DNA of 64,000 nt from Phocoena phocoena (taxonomy: Eukaryota > Chordata > Mammalia > Artiodactyla > Phocoenidae), in contig NC_089220.1 in assembly GCF_963924675.1 (NCBI RefSeq), positions 171,106,761 through 171,170,760 of the forward strand, in the 5' to 3' direction. Each line of letters opens with the position of its first letter. Positions within the stretch are counted from its first letter, which is position 1. The translations under genes were made by a program, and so were the position numbers. Below the pieces are notes generated by a model, which was given only the letters and a program-made list of their open reading frames with translations, was not told where the DNA came from and did no database searches. This document shows positions 48,168 through 59,295 of the stretch, piece by piece.

Positions 48168-48290
48168 CTTCCATAAAGCCAAGGTTAAAATGGCCAGAAC
48201 CAGTAATCCAAGAAGTATTGCTAGTATTATTACCCATAACGGGATCGAGAAGGAAACATTTGGGGTTGCCCAAATAACCGATGTTTTAAT
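48168..48290 (-). CDS. ITGA8: ITGA8 exon: transmembrane segment (41 aa)
   Basis: A pyrimidine-rich tract and CAG acceptor lead into 123 nt, phase 0 at both ends, followed by a GTAAGT donor. The product starts IKTSVIWATPNVSFS, where NVS is a potential N-glycosylation site, and continues with a hydrophobic helix beginning PLWVIILAILLG and ending in LALWK. The final lysine marks the cytoplasmic face. PxWVIILA is the shared start of the alpha-V/alpha-5/alpha-8 transmembrane helix, and the LTLALWK end matches my memory of alpha-8. The helix pairs with the beta-1 helix to hold the receptor inactive. The open frame running into flanking intron on both sides is chance. Confidence 0.95.
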
Positions 48291-48765
48291 CTGGAATGGA
48301 ACATAAAAGAAATGAGCTCTAACTTGAAAACTACTGGGTGAAATAGAGCAGTAATTACCAATATAATACTGGGGGGTGTATTTCTGAAAGGATCCACGCA
48401 ATAACTGAAATCACCCCAGGGGAGATTTGACGGTTCACAGCACTCGAACATGGCATCTTAGAAATTGGTACACTCTCAGGCCTCCCAGGTTAGGTGCAAG
48501 TCCATTTACAGACACTTGGTGGGTGTTTGGCTTATACCAACCCAGAAACCCTAGAATAGAATTGAGGTGGACCAGGAACCAACAAGGTGGAAAGGAGTTA
48601 CCTTAAATTGGGTTGGACCTTTTACGGCAAAAAATGGCTAAAAGTAAACCCTACAAAAAGCCAAGTCTGCCCACACGTTTCTCCACAGAACTGGGCTCAA
48701 CCTCACTGAGAGGTGAGCTTGCAAACAACCATGGACTGCTGGAGTGCAAGAAGGATAGACATCAC

Positions 48766-48876
48766 CTAATTCCTCATTTTACAGATGTGAAAATTGAGTC
48801 CCAGGGGACTAAGTGATCCACAGATCTAATTTAGTGTCACTGCCTCTTTAGCCCTAGGCTCTGTGCTCTATCAAGA
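48766..48876 (-). repeat. MIR SINE fragment, minus orientation
   Basis: CCTCATTTTACAGATGTGAA, AAATTGAGTCCCAGGGGAC and CCCTAGGCTCTGTGCTCTAT follow the reverse MIR order. It lies in the long ITGA8 intron. Confidence 0.8.
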
Positions 48877-49554
48877 AAGAGCCCATCATTGCTCTAGTAA
48901 TCACAGTCATGTAAGGCCATGATGCATTTTATGAAAGTAACTCACATTTTATGAAAGTAACTGTAGTCAGCGACATGAATGCTAATTGTCCCGATGTATT
49001 GGAGCTGCCCTCGGTCTTAAATCCAATTTTCAGTTGCTGTTGGGCCTCACTGAATTCCCCACTGTTGCAAGGGAACTTCGACGAAAAATGAGACCTTCCC
49101 AGCAGGACTGCACGCTCCATGTGTGCGACCCACCCCTGCCTCCCCACGTGGGAAGAAGCAGCTCTACTATAGCCCATGTGCTGGGGACCTCTGCCTCTGG
49201 AGACTCCCAAAAAAACCAAGGAGAGACCCAGCCCTGCCGCACACACCTGCTGTCAAAGAAAAGAGAAAGAAAAATATTCTTGGATCTAAAATGTTATTCA
49301 CTAAAGCAGGCCTATCTGGTTTTAGAGAGAAGTGAGCATCGCCTCAGTTGAACTGGTTCATGTGCTCCTGGTTTTAACTGTGTTGGTTGGAAGGATCCTG
49401 AGTCTCGTCCTGACCCACATGCAGAAACTCTAGGCCACACTTCCCTACCCCACCAGGAGGTGAGGGTGAACTCAGGGTGGGGTGGTGGTTCTGGTGCTTC
49501 CCCTGGCTGGAAACATGGGTGTTTTCAGAGCCTGTGCCCTAGTGCTGGGTCCTG
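48877..49554. other. ITGA8 intron, nothing recognised
   Basis: Contains a short direct repeat (CATTTTATGAAAGTAACT at 48924 and 48945). The overlapping ORFs at 48929-49351 are chance. Confidence 0.4.
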
Positions 49555-49570
49555 CCTCTGCTCATGTCTT

Positions 49571-49740
49571 TTTTTTTTTTTTTTAATATTTATTGATTTG
49601 TTTTTATTATTTATTTATTTATTTTGGCTGTGCCTGGTCTTAGTTGCAGCATGCAGGATCTAGTTCCCCGCCCAGGGATCAAACCCAGGCCCCCTGCACT
49701 GGGAGCGTGGAGTCTTACCCACGGGACCACCAGGGAAGTC
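49571..49740 (-). mobile_element. Short tRNA-derived SINE, minus orientation
   Basis: A T16 tail with TATTTATTTATTTATTTTGG, then a body ending CCACCAGGGAAGTC. It is shorter than the other CHR copies (no long internal part) and its head has CCCAGGGATCAAACCCAGGC. Target duplication CCTCTGCTCA(T/C)(G/A)TCTT at 49555-49570 and 49741-49756. Confidence 0.9.
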
Positions 49741-49756
49741 CCTCTGCTCACATCTT

Positions 49757-50439
49757 TCCTTCCACCTTCTTAACTAGGTTTGAGCATTCTGCCTGTGCTC
49801 TTCTTAGCCTGTCAAGGTTTTTATTGCTTCTTCATCCTGGTCCACGTCCCTTGTGCCACACACGTACTGATGACTTATCCACTTGATTCTCCAGCCCCAA
49901 GTATCATTTACATCCAGGCTGAACAACGACACTGATGGTGGTGAAACTGCTAGAGATTCCACGTGGTGAGGAATGCCGGGGACTTGACAGATGCTCTCAG
50001 TGAGAGAAAGCCTAGCGTAACCTACTCACCTTTGTACCTTCCTCCTTTACCCGTTAGCTTTCCTGGCCGGTGTTGCCCCTATTCATCCAGAGCATCGATA
50101 AGAGGGTTCCATGATAGCAACGTTCCATGACCACAGAGGGATCACACTCACCCTACTTGACACAGTTTGAGGACGGGACACATGGTACCAATTTTGAAGA
50201 AATGCATTGCAAGGACTCAAACATCTCCATTCCAGTAATTTACTTTGAAGTGATCCTCTGCATGGATATGGCTCCACAAGCCAGTTGGGGACCAGACAGT
50301 TTCTCTTTATATCCCTTTTCCTTGGTGAATTACATCTGATAATGTATGAAATCAGTGCTCAATCCTGCATCTTAAGGTGCTCAGAGAAAAGGCATGAAAT
50401 GATAACTTAAAATAACCCTAATATTACTGGAGGCACACC
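49757..50439. other. ITGA8 intron, nothing recognised
   Basis: No repeat or exon recognised. Confidence 0.4.
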
Positions 50440-50818
50440 GATACAGTTTTTTTTTTTTTTTTAAACATCTTTATTGGAGTATAATTGCTTTACAATGGTG
50501 TGTTAGTTTCTGCTGTATGGCAGAGTGAATCAGCTCTATGTATAAATATATCCCCATATCCCCTCCCTCTTGTGTCTCCCTCCCACCCTTCCTATCCCAC
50601 CCCTCTAGGGGGGTCACAAAGCACTGAGCTGATCTCCCTGTGCTATGCAGCTGCATTGCACTAGATATCTGTTTTACATTTGGTAGTGTATATGTGTCCA
50701 TGCCACTCTCTCACTTTGTCCCAGCTTACCCTTTCCCCTCCCCGTGTCCTCAAGTCCATTCTCTGTGTCTGCATCTTTATTCCTGTCCTGCCCCTAGAAC
50801 CATTTTTTACTTTTTTTT

Positions 50819-53800
50819 TTAGGTTCCATATATATGTGCTAGCATATGGTACTTGTTTCTCTCTTTCTGACTTACTTCATTCTGTATGACAGATTGTAGG
50901 TCCATCCACCTCACTACAAACATCTCAATTTCATTTATTTTTATGGCTGAGTAATATTCCATTGTATATGTGTATATCTTCTTTATCCATTCATCTGTCA
51001 GTGGACACTTAGGTTGCTTCCATGTCTTGGCTATCGTAAATAGAGCTGCAGTGAACATTGTGGTACATGACTCTTTTTGAATTATGGTTTTCTCAGGGTA
51101 TATGCCCAGTAGTGGGATTTCTGGGTCATATGGTAGTTCTATTTTTAGTTTTTTAAGGAACCTCCATAGTGGCTGTAGCAATTTAAATTCCCACCAACAG
51201 TGCAAGAGGGTTCCTTTTTCTCCACACTCTCTCCAGCATTTATTGTTTCTAGATTTTTTGATGATGGCCATTCTGACTGCTGTGAGGTGATACCTCATTG
51301 TAGTTTTGATTTGCATTTCTCTAATGATTAGTGATGTTGAGCATCCTTTCATGTGTTTGTTGGCAATCTGTATATCTTCTTTGGAGAAATGTCTGTTTAG
51401 GTCTCCTGCCCATTTTTGGATTGGGTTGTTTGGTTTTTTTGATATTGAGCTGCATGAGCTGCTTGTATATTTTGGAGATTAATCCTTCGTCAGTTGCTTC
51501 ATTTGCAGATATTTTCTCCCATTCTGAGGGTTGTCTTTTCCTCTTGTTTATGGTTTCCTTTGTTGTGCAAAAGCTTTTAAGTTTCATTAAGTCCCATTTG
51601 TTTATTTTTGTTTTCATTTCCTTTTCTCTAGGAGGTGGGTCAAAAAGGATCTTACTGTGATTTACATCATAGAGTGTTCTGCCAAGAGTTTGATAGTGTC
51701 TGGCCTTACATTTAGGTCTTTAATCCATTTTGAGTTTATTTTTGTGTATGGTGTTAGGGAGTGTTCTAATTTCATTCTGTTACATGTAGCTGTCCAGTTT
51801 TCCCAGCACTACGTATTGAAGATGCTGTCTTTTCTCCATTGTATATTCTTGCCTCCTTTATCAATGATAAGGTGACCACATGTGCATGGGTTTATCTCTG
51901 GGCTTTCTATCCTGTTCCATTGATCCATATTTGTTTTTGTGCCAGTCCCATACTGTCTTGGTTACTGTAGCTTTGCAGTATAGTATGAGGTCAGGGAGTC
52001 TGATTCCTCCAGCTCCGTTTTTCTTTTTCAGTATTGCTTTGGCTATTCGGGGTCTTTTGTGTTTCCATACAAATTGTGAAATTTTTTGTTCTAGTTCTGT
52101 GAAAAATGCCATTGGTAGTTTGACAGGGATTGTATTGAATCTGTAGATTGCTTTGGGTAGTATAGTCATTTTCACAATGTTGATTCTTCCAATCCAAGAA
52201 CGTGGTATATCTCTCCATCTTTTTGTATCATCTTTAATTTTTTCATCAGTGTCTTATAGTTTTCTGCATACAGGTCTTTTGTCTCCTTAGGTAGGTTTAT
52301 TCCTAGGTATTTTATTCTTTTTGTTGCAGTGGTAAATGGGAGTGTTTCCTTAATTTCTCTTTCAGATTTTTCATCATTAGTGTATAGGAATGCAAGAGCT
52401 TTCTGTGCATTAATTTTGTGTCCTGTTACTTTACCAGATTCACTGATGACCTCTAGTAGTTTTCTGGTAGCATCTTTAGGATTCTCTATGTATGGTATCA
52501 TGTCATCTGCAAACAGTGACAGTTTTGCTTCTTCTTTTCCAATTTGTATTCCTTTTATTTCTTTTTCTTCTCTGATGGCTGTGGCTAAAACTGTTAAACC
52601 TATGTTGAATAATGATGGTGAGTAGGCAACCTTGTCTTGTTCCTGATCTTAGGGGAAATGGTTTCACTTTTTCACCATTGAGAATGATGTTGGCTGTGGG
52701 TTGGTCATATATGGCCTTTATTATGTTGAGGTCGGTTCCCTCTATGCCTACTTTCTGGAGAGTTTTTTTTTTTTATCATAAACGGGTGCTGAATTTTGTC
52801 AAAAGCTTTTTCTGCATCTATTGAGATGATCATATGGTTTTTATCCTTCAATTTGTTAATATGGCATATCACATTGATTGATTTGCGTATACTGAAGAAT
52901 CCTTGCATTCCTGGGATAAACCCCACCTGATCATGGTGTATGATCTTTTTAGTCTGCTGTTGGATTCTGTTTGCTAGTATTTTGTGGAGGATTTTTGCAT
53001 GTATGTTCATCAGTGATATTGGCCTGTAGCTTTCTTTTTTTGTGACATCTTTGGTTTTGGTATCAGGGTGATGGTGGCTTCGTAGAATGAGTTTGGGAGT
53101 GTTCCTCCCTCTGCTATATTTTGGAAGAGTTTGAGAAGGATAGGTGTTAGCTCTTCTCTAAATGTTTGACAGAATTCTCCTGTGAACCCACCTAGCCCTG
53201 GGCTTTTGTTAGTTGGAAGATTTTTTTTTTTTTTTTTTGCGGTACACGGGCCTCTCACTATTGTGGCCTCTCCCGTTGCTGAGTATAGGCTCCAGACGTG
53301 CAGGCTGTGCAGGCTCAGCGGCCATGGCTCACGGGCCCAGCCGCTCCACGGCATGTGGGATTTTCCCGGACCAGGGCACGAACCCGTGTCCCCTGCATCG
53401 GCAGTCGGACTCTCAACCACTGCGCCACCAGGGAAGCCCTGAGATGTTTCTTGAGGTACGATTGTATTGCTATAAACTTCTCTCTTAGAACTGATTTTGC
53501 TGCATCCCATAGGTTTTGGGTCATCGTGTTTTCGTTGTCATTTGTTTCTAGGTATTTTCTGATTTCCTCTTTGATTTCTTCAGTGATCTCTTGGTTATTT
53601 AGTAGCATATTGTTTAGCTTCTATATGGTTTTTTTTTCTTGTAATTGATATCTAGTCTCATAGCATTGTGGTCAGAAAAGATACTTGATACGTTTTCAAT
53701 TTTCTTAAATTTACCAACGCTTGATTTGTTACGGAAGATATGATCCATCCTGGAGAATGTTTCATGAGCACTTGAGAGGAAAGTGTATTCTGTTGTTTTT

Positions 53801-54357
53801 GGATGGAATGTCCTATAAATATCAATTAAGTCCATCTTGTTTAATGTATCATTTAAAGCTTGTGTTTCCTTATTTACTTTCATTTTGGATGATCTGTCAG
53901 CCCACTTGGTGAAAGTGGGCTGTTGAAGTCCCCTACCATGATTGTGTTACTGTCGATTTCCCCTTTTATGGCTGTTAGCATTTGCCTTATTGTATTGAGG
54001 TGCTGTTATGTTGGGTGCATAAATATTTACAATTGCCCTATCTTCTTCTTGGATTGATCCCTTGATCATTATGTAGTGTCCTTCTTTGTGTCTTGTGATA
54101 GCTGTTACTTTAAAGTATTTTGTCTGATATGAGAATTGCTTCTCCAACTTTCTTCTGATTTCCATTTGCATGGAATATCTTTTTCCATCCCCTCACTTTC
54201 AGTCTGTATGTGTCCCTAGGTCTGAAGTGGGTTTTTTGTAGACAGCATATATATGGGTCTTTTTTTTGTATCCATTCAGCCATTCTGTGTCTTTTGGTTG
54301 AGTGTTTAATCCATTTACATTTGAGGTAATTATCAATATGTATGTTCCTATTACCAT
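50819..54357 (-). pseudogene. L1 ORF2, broken and partly deleted, copy C
   Basis: ATG at 54357-54355, stop at 50819. The end of the endonuclease and the linker before the reverse transcriptase are missing where the SINE sits (53440 to 53221). The catalytic segment reads LFADDMIPY near 52520-52490. Frameshifts near 53010, 52501, 52172, 51861 and 51321 break the rest. Confidence 0.9.
53221..53440 (-). mobile_element. CHR-type cetacean SINE nested in L1 copy C, minus orientation
   Basis: A T18 tail, then CGGTACACGGGCCTCTCACT, ending at CCACCAGGGAAGCCCT. No target duplication is visible. The L1 sequence on the two sides is not contiguous: about 450 bases present in copy A (38241-38690) are missing. 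The body also has a small duplication of GTGCAGGCT. Confidence 0.95.
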
Positions 54358-54419
54358 TTTCTTAATTGTTTTGGGTTTGTTTTTATAAGTGTTTTCCTTC
54401 TCTTATGTTTCCTGCCTAG

Positions 54420-55290
54420 AGAAGTTCCTGTAACATTTTTTTGTAAAGCTGTTTTGGTGGTGCTGAATTCTCTTAGCTTTTGCTTGTCTGTAAAGGTTCT
54501 AATTTCTCCATTGAATCTGAATGACATCCTTGTTGGGTAGAGTAATCTTGGTAGAGTAACCCTAACCCTAACCCTAACCCTTTCATCACTTTGCATATGT
54601 CCTGCCACTCCCTTCTGGCTTGCAGAGTTTTTCTGAAAGATCAGCTGTTAATCTTATGGGGATTCCCTTGTATATTATTTGTTGCTTTTCCCTTAATTTT
54701 TGATAGCTTGATTAATATGTGTCTTGGCATGTTTCTCCTTGTATTTATCTTGTATGGGACTCTCTGCATTTCCTGGACTTGATTATTTCCTTTCCCTTAT
54801 TAGGGAAGTTTTTTGAACTATAATCTCTTCAAATATTTTCTCAGTCCCTTTCTTTTTCTCTTCTTCTTCTGGGACCCCTATAATTCAAATGTTGGTGTGT
54901 TTAATGTTGTCCCAGAGGTCTCTGAGATTGTCTTCAATTCTTTTCATTCTTTTTTCTTTATTCTGCTCTGTGGTAGTCATTTCCACTATTTTATCTTCCA
55001 GGTCACTTATCTGTTCTTCTTCCTCAGTTATTCTGCTATTGAATCCTTCTAGAGAATTTTAAATTTCATTTATTGTGCTGTTCATCATTGTTTGTTTGCT
55101 CTTTAGTTCTTCTAGGTCCTTGTTAAACGTTTCTTGTATTTTCTCCATTCTATTTCCAAGATTTTGAATCATCTTTACTATTATTACTTTGAATCCTTTT
55201 CCAGGTTGACTGCCTATTTACTCTTCATTTGTTAGGTGTGGTGGGTTTTTATCTTGCTCCTTTATCTGCTGCGTATTTCTCTGTCTTCTC
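54420..55290 (-). pseudogene. L1 ORF1, broken, copy C
   Basis: The C-terminal part (about 54608-54420) is open and carries a short VRVRVRV run encoded by the telomere-type array. It is followed by LLYPTRMSFRFNGEI, the usual ORF1 C-terminal RNA-binding segment. The N-terminal coiled-coil half is broken. Confidence 0.8.
54557..54580 (+). repeat. Interstitial telomere-type array (TAACCC)x4
   Basis: Four exact TAACCC units, replacing 14 bases of the L1 ORF1 sequence found in copy A. Immediately to the left GGTAGAGTAA repeats the L1 sequence 14 bases away (GGTAGAGTAATC). Confidence 0.95.
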
Positions 55291-56038
55291 ATTTTGCTTA
55301 TCTTACTATGTTTGGGGTCTCCTTTTCGCAGTCTGCAGGTTCATAGTTCCCGTTGATTTTGGTGTCTGCCCCAGGTGGGTAAGGTTGGTTCAGTGGGTTT
55401 TGTAGGCTTCCTGTTGGAGGGGTGTGGTGCCTGTGTTCTGGTGGATGAGGCTGGATATTGTCTTTCTGGTGGGCCAGACTGTGCCTGGTGGTGTGTTTTG
55501 GGCTGCCTGTGAACTTAGTATGATTTTAGGCAGCCTCTCTGCTAATGGGTGTGGTTGTGTTCCTGTCTTGCTAGTTGTTTGGAATGGGGTGTCCAGCACT
55601 GGAGTTTGCTGGTTGTTGAGTGGAGCTGGGTCTTAGCGTTGACATTGAGATCTCTGGGAGAGCTCTCGCCGGTTGATATTACGTGGGGCCAGGAGGTCTC
55701 TAGTGGGCCAATGTCCTGAACTCGGCTCTCCCACCTTAGAGGCTCAGGCCTGACACCCGGCTGGAGCACCAAAACCCTGTCAGCCACACGGCTGCAGCAT
55801 CCATCTGCCATTATTGTTGCTTTCTTTCTCTCTCAACAACTGAGCATGATAACATACACCCTCTTTCTCCTGAACCAGGAGAAGCTGAAGAACTGGTGGG
55901 AGCAGGACGGGCCACAGTCACAGTTGAGGCTTGACTCCAAAAAAGTCAAAACAGCGCGAAGCCCCTTCTTCCTGCGCCCTGCACCAACTTTCCCAGCATG
56001 TGAGCTACCGCATCACTTTCGCCTTCTGATACAGTTTT

Positions 56039-56547
56039 CAGAATGAGAATTTCGGAACTACAAAGGGTAGTAGTGGTCATGCACTCATAAGCCAGTTACA
56101 GTGACCTAGGAGATAGAAAATCTGGTGCCATGGACAATTCTGAGGTTTCTTATAAATGTTTCTTCCCCCTAAGCTCTAAGTCCACTAAGGAAACAACATA
56201 GTTTTGGTCTGTATTTTGTGCATGTGTTAGAGATCACCAAAATTTACTAATAGATAATTTACAGGAACACAGGCAACAATACTTTTCCATGTTCCCTCTT
56301 CTGATTTACCTAATTAATATCTGAAGTCACCTCCCAATGTTTCATTTTAACATAGGAAACAGTTCTAATTTTGTAAGTTAAAAAAAATGCTAAGCTAAAG
56401 GAGTTGAAATAAGGGCTGATGGTCTGTTCAAATTGTTGGTTTAATAAAAAGAAATGGAATGAGAAAATAGCTGCTGAGTTTTTGCTGAGTTTCTTTGCCA
56501 CTTGGCTATTGCAGGCTTCAATGTCTTATCTATAAAACTAGTCTGTC
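56039..56547. other. ITGA8 intron, nothing recognised
   Basis: AT-rich unique-looking sequence between two L1 copies. Confidence 0.4.
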
Positions 56548-57453
56548 GGCATACAGATGGCCAAAAGGCACGTGAAAAGATGCTCAACATCACTAATTAT
56601 TAGAGAAATGCAAATCAAAAGTACAACGAAGTATCACCTCACACTGGTCAGAATGGCAATCATCAAAATATCTACAAAAAATAAATGCTGGAAAAGGTGT
56701 GGAGAAAAGAGAACCCTTTTACAGTGTTGGTGGGAATGTAAATTGGTACAGCCACTATGGAGAACAGTATGGAGGTTCCTTAAGAAACTAAAAATAGAGC
56801 TACTGTATGATCCAGCAATCCCACTCCTGGGCATATATTCGGAGAAAACCATAATTCAAAAAGATACATGCATCCCAGTGTTCACTGCAGCACTATGTAT
56901 TTACAATAGCCAGGACATGGAAGCAACCTAAATGTCCATCGAGAGATGAATGGATAAAGAAGATATGGTACATATATACAATGAAATATTTCTCACCCAT
57001 AAAAAAGAACAAAATAATGCCATTTGCAGCAACATGGATGGACCTGGAGATTGTCATACTCAGTGAAATAAGTCAGACACAGAAAGAGAAATATCATATG
57101 ATATCGCTTATATGTAGAACCTTAAAAACTGGTACAAATGAACTTATTTACAAAACAGAAATAGAGTCACAGATGTAAAAAAACAATCTTATGGTTACCA
57201 GGGTGGAAAGGGGGGAGGGATAAATTGGGAGATTGGGGTTGACATATGCATACTACTATATATAAAATAGATAACTAATAAGGACCTATTGTATAGCACA
57301 GGGAACTCTACTCAATGCTCTTGTAATGGCCTATATGGGAAAGAATCTAAAAAAAGAGTGGATATATGTATATGTATAACTGATTCACTTTGCTATACAG
57401 CAGAAACTAACGTTGTAAATCACCTACGCTCCAATAAAAATTAAAAGAAAAAA
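56548..57453 (+). mobile_element. Older L1 3' region, plus orientation (antisense to ITGA8)
   Basis: It contains the ORF2 C-terminal block (MIRVRMAIIK-like start, [18 protein letters not shown] at about 56690) and a 3' UTR ending CTCCAATAAAAATTAAAAGA. The tail type differs from that of the 20.75 kb copy. The start is 5'-truncated; no clear target duplication is found. Confidence 0.9.
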
Positions 57454-58811
57454 CCAACCCCCACCCCCCACCATGGTCTACCTGTGGAAACAAGCAGGAG
57501 AGGTCACTCACAAAGATCTAATAATGATATTTGGAGGTTTTTTTGCAGAAGTGATGGAAAAGTACAAATAAAATACCCCATTAAATTGAACAGGGTATGC
57601 TTATTAGGGTGTCTAGAAGCAGAAAACAGCTTTACAAGGTATAATTACAAAATCTGCTGGCTTTCTGTTTGCATTTGCTTCCAAAGAGTCTGACAACAGT
57701 CTTAAAACAGTCTCCGAGAAGATGATCACTGATGTCCTTATCCGTTCCAAAATCTGAAATTCTCATCACCAAAACTTTTGCCAGTCTGCTCCTGGTAACA
57801 TTATGTTCATTTGAAAAATACCATTTCATACCCTTTCTCTGAGCCCTTTCAATGGAAGGATTATGCATGTCATATACGTTCACCATCTGTAATTAACTAA
57901 GGGGAAAGGACATAGAGATTTAAAGGAAGGCAAACTCAGTGACTTTGCCCCCAAGCCTGCATTCTGCTGTCCTCTCCTGCTGCCTTTAGGACTTGTATGT
58001 GGCACGGAGGCTGCCCGATCTCTATCTAAACCGGGTGCAGGTGCAGCGACCTTCCGTTGCCCCTGGTGGTTCCCTAAGCTTATCCAGGTTTTTCACTGCC
58101 TAGTCGAGAAGTTGTTACACTAGAGACAGTAGAAATACAGAACAACAGTAGTGCCCCAGAGCACTTCCTCGGATTTCCAGGGCTGAGGATTTAGATGGCT
58201 GCTGCTAGAAAAGGGTGGATGAGTCAAAGGTAACATGTCATTGGGAGAGTCATCCAGGTCTTGGAAGGAGAGGTCTTTCTGAGAACACATTGATTAGGGA
58301 GTCAGGTGACATATTCAGGTCTGTAAATGGCAACGGGGCATTTCATCTGCAAGTGGAAACAGGTAAAGCCAAGCTTTCCTGAGACTCAATACTCTGTATA
58401 GACGAGAAACTTGAACTCTACAGGCAAGCTTAAGAGAAAAGACTTAATTGATCACTTTTATGGGACCAGCGTTTATTTAAATTTGTCATAGTCCTGTGGA
58501 AACCCTAGGATGGTTTGGAAGAAGCTTGGCCACGAAATAAAATGTTGAAAAATACCCAAACTTTGTTATTTCTAATATTTATATTTGGCAGCTCATTTTG
58601 ACAAGCTCACAAGAAGCTTAGATTATCCATTGGATAATAAATAAGAAAAGTAGGTCTTAATTTCTAGAGTTCCTAATGACTTAACACCAATTTATAGTAA
58701 GAATTTTTCATTCATTTCGAATAAGATTTATTAAACACCCTATGTTCTCTGAAGCTCTGTTGGTATTATCAACAGCTCCAAGCTGGAACACTCTATAACT
58801 CTGGTGTAGAT
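57454..58811. other. ITGA8 intron, nothing recognised
   Basis: Only short ORFs. The minus-strand ORF 57886-57632 has no splice sites or integrin-like features. Confidence 0.45.
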
Positions 58812-59295
58812 CAGTGCTCTCCAATAGAAATATAATGCAAGCCATGTATGGCATTTAAATTTTATAGTCATCACGTTTAAAAAGAGTAAAAAGAAACATG
58901 GGGCATTAATTTTAATAATATATTTAATTTGACCCTAAATATCAAAATTATCATGTAATTGATATAAATTATATCAACATGTAATTGATATAAAAATATT
59001 CTTTCTTTTTTTTTCTTTTTATTTTTAACTAAGTCTCCAAAACCCAGTGTGTATTTTACACTTGCAGCAAGTGACAACTGCTGGATTTTTATTGGTTAAA
59101 GTAAAATGTAGTCTTACCCCAAAAATAAAGCTGCGTTTAATGGAAAAAATATCTTATACTGCTACAGTTTTAAAGTTTACACTTAAGTGAGATAAAATGA
59201 AGTAAAACTACTAGTTCAGTTCTTCAGTCACTCCACGCACATCTGGGGTCCTCACCATCCATGGTGATGTGAGTGGCTACCATATTGAACTGCGG
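58812..59295 (-). repeat. Fossil hAT-like DNA transposon with inverted ends
   Basis: It starts CAGTGCTCTCCAATAGAAAT and ends GTGGCTACCATATTGAACTG, near-inverted TIRs of a common mammalian non-autonomous element. AATTTTAATAATATATTTAA and AAACCCAGTGTGTATTTTAC lie inside. A stretch near 59090-59220 may be foreign. Confidence 0.65.

Larger units (their letters stand above)
50451..56027 (-). mobile_element. L1 with 5' region, minus orientation, inside ITGA8 intron (copy C)
   Basis: A poly-T tail at 50451-50462 opens the element on the plus strand, and an 11-bp duplication GATACAGTTTT (50440-50450 and 56028-56038) defines both ends. It keeps about 230 bases of 5' sequence (55797-56027) absent from copy A. 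Three changes stand out: a SINE with about 450 bp of L1 missing (53221-53440), a telomere-type array (54557-54580), and many small frame breaks. It runs in the same direction as ITGA8. Confidence 0.95.

Noticed and set aside
57632..57886. 84-codon minus-strand ORF in the ITGA8 intron, considered as an extra exon
   Set aside because: No integrin similarity; it does not fit between stalk and transmembrane exons, which already join in phase.
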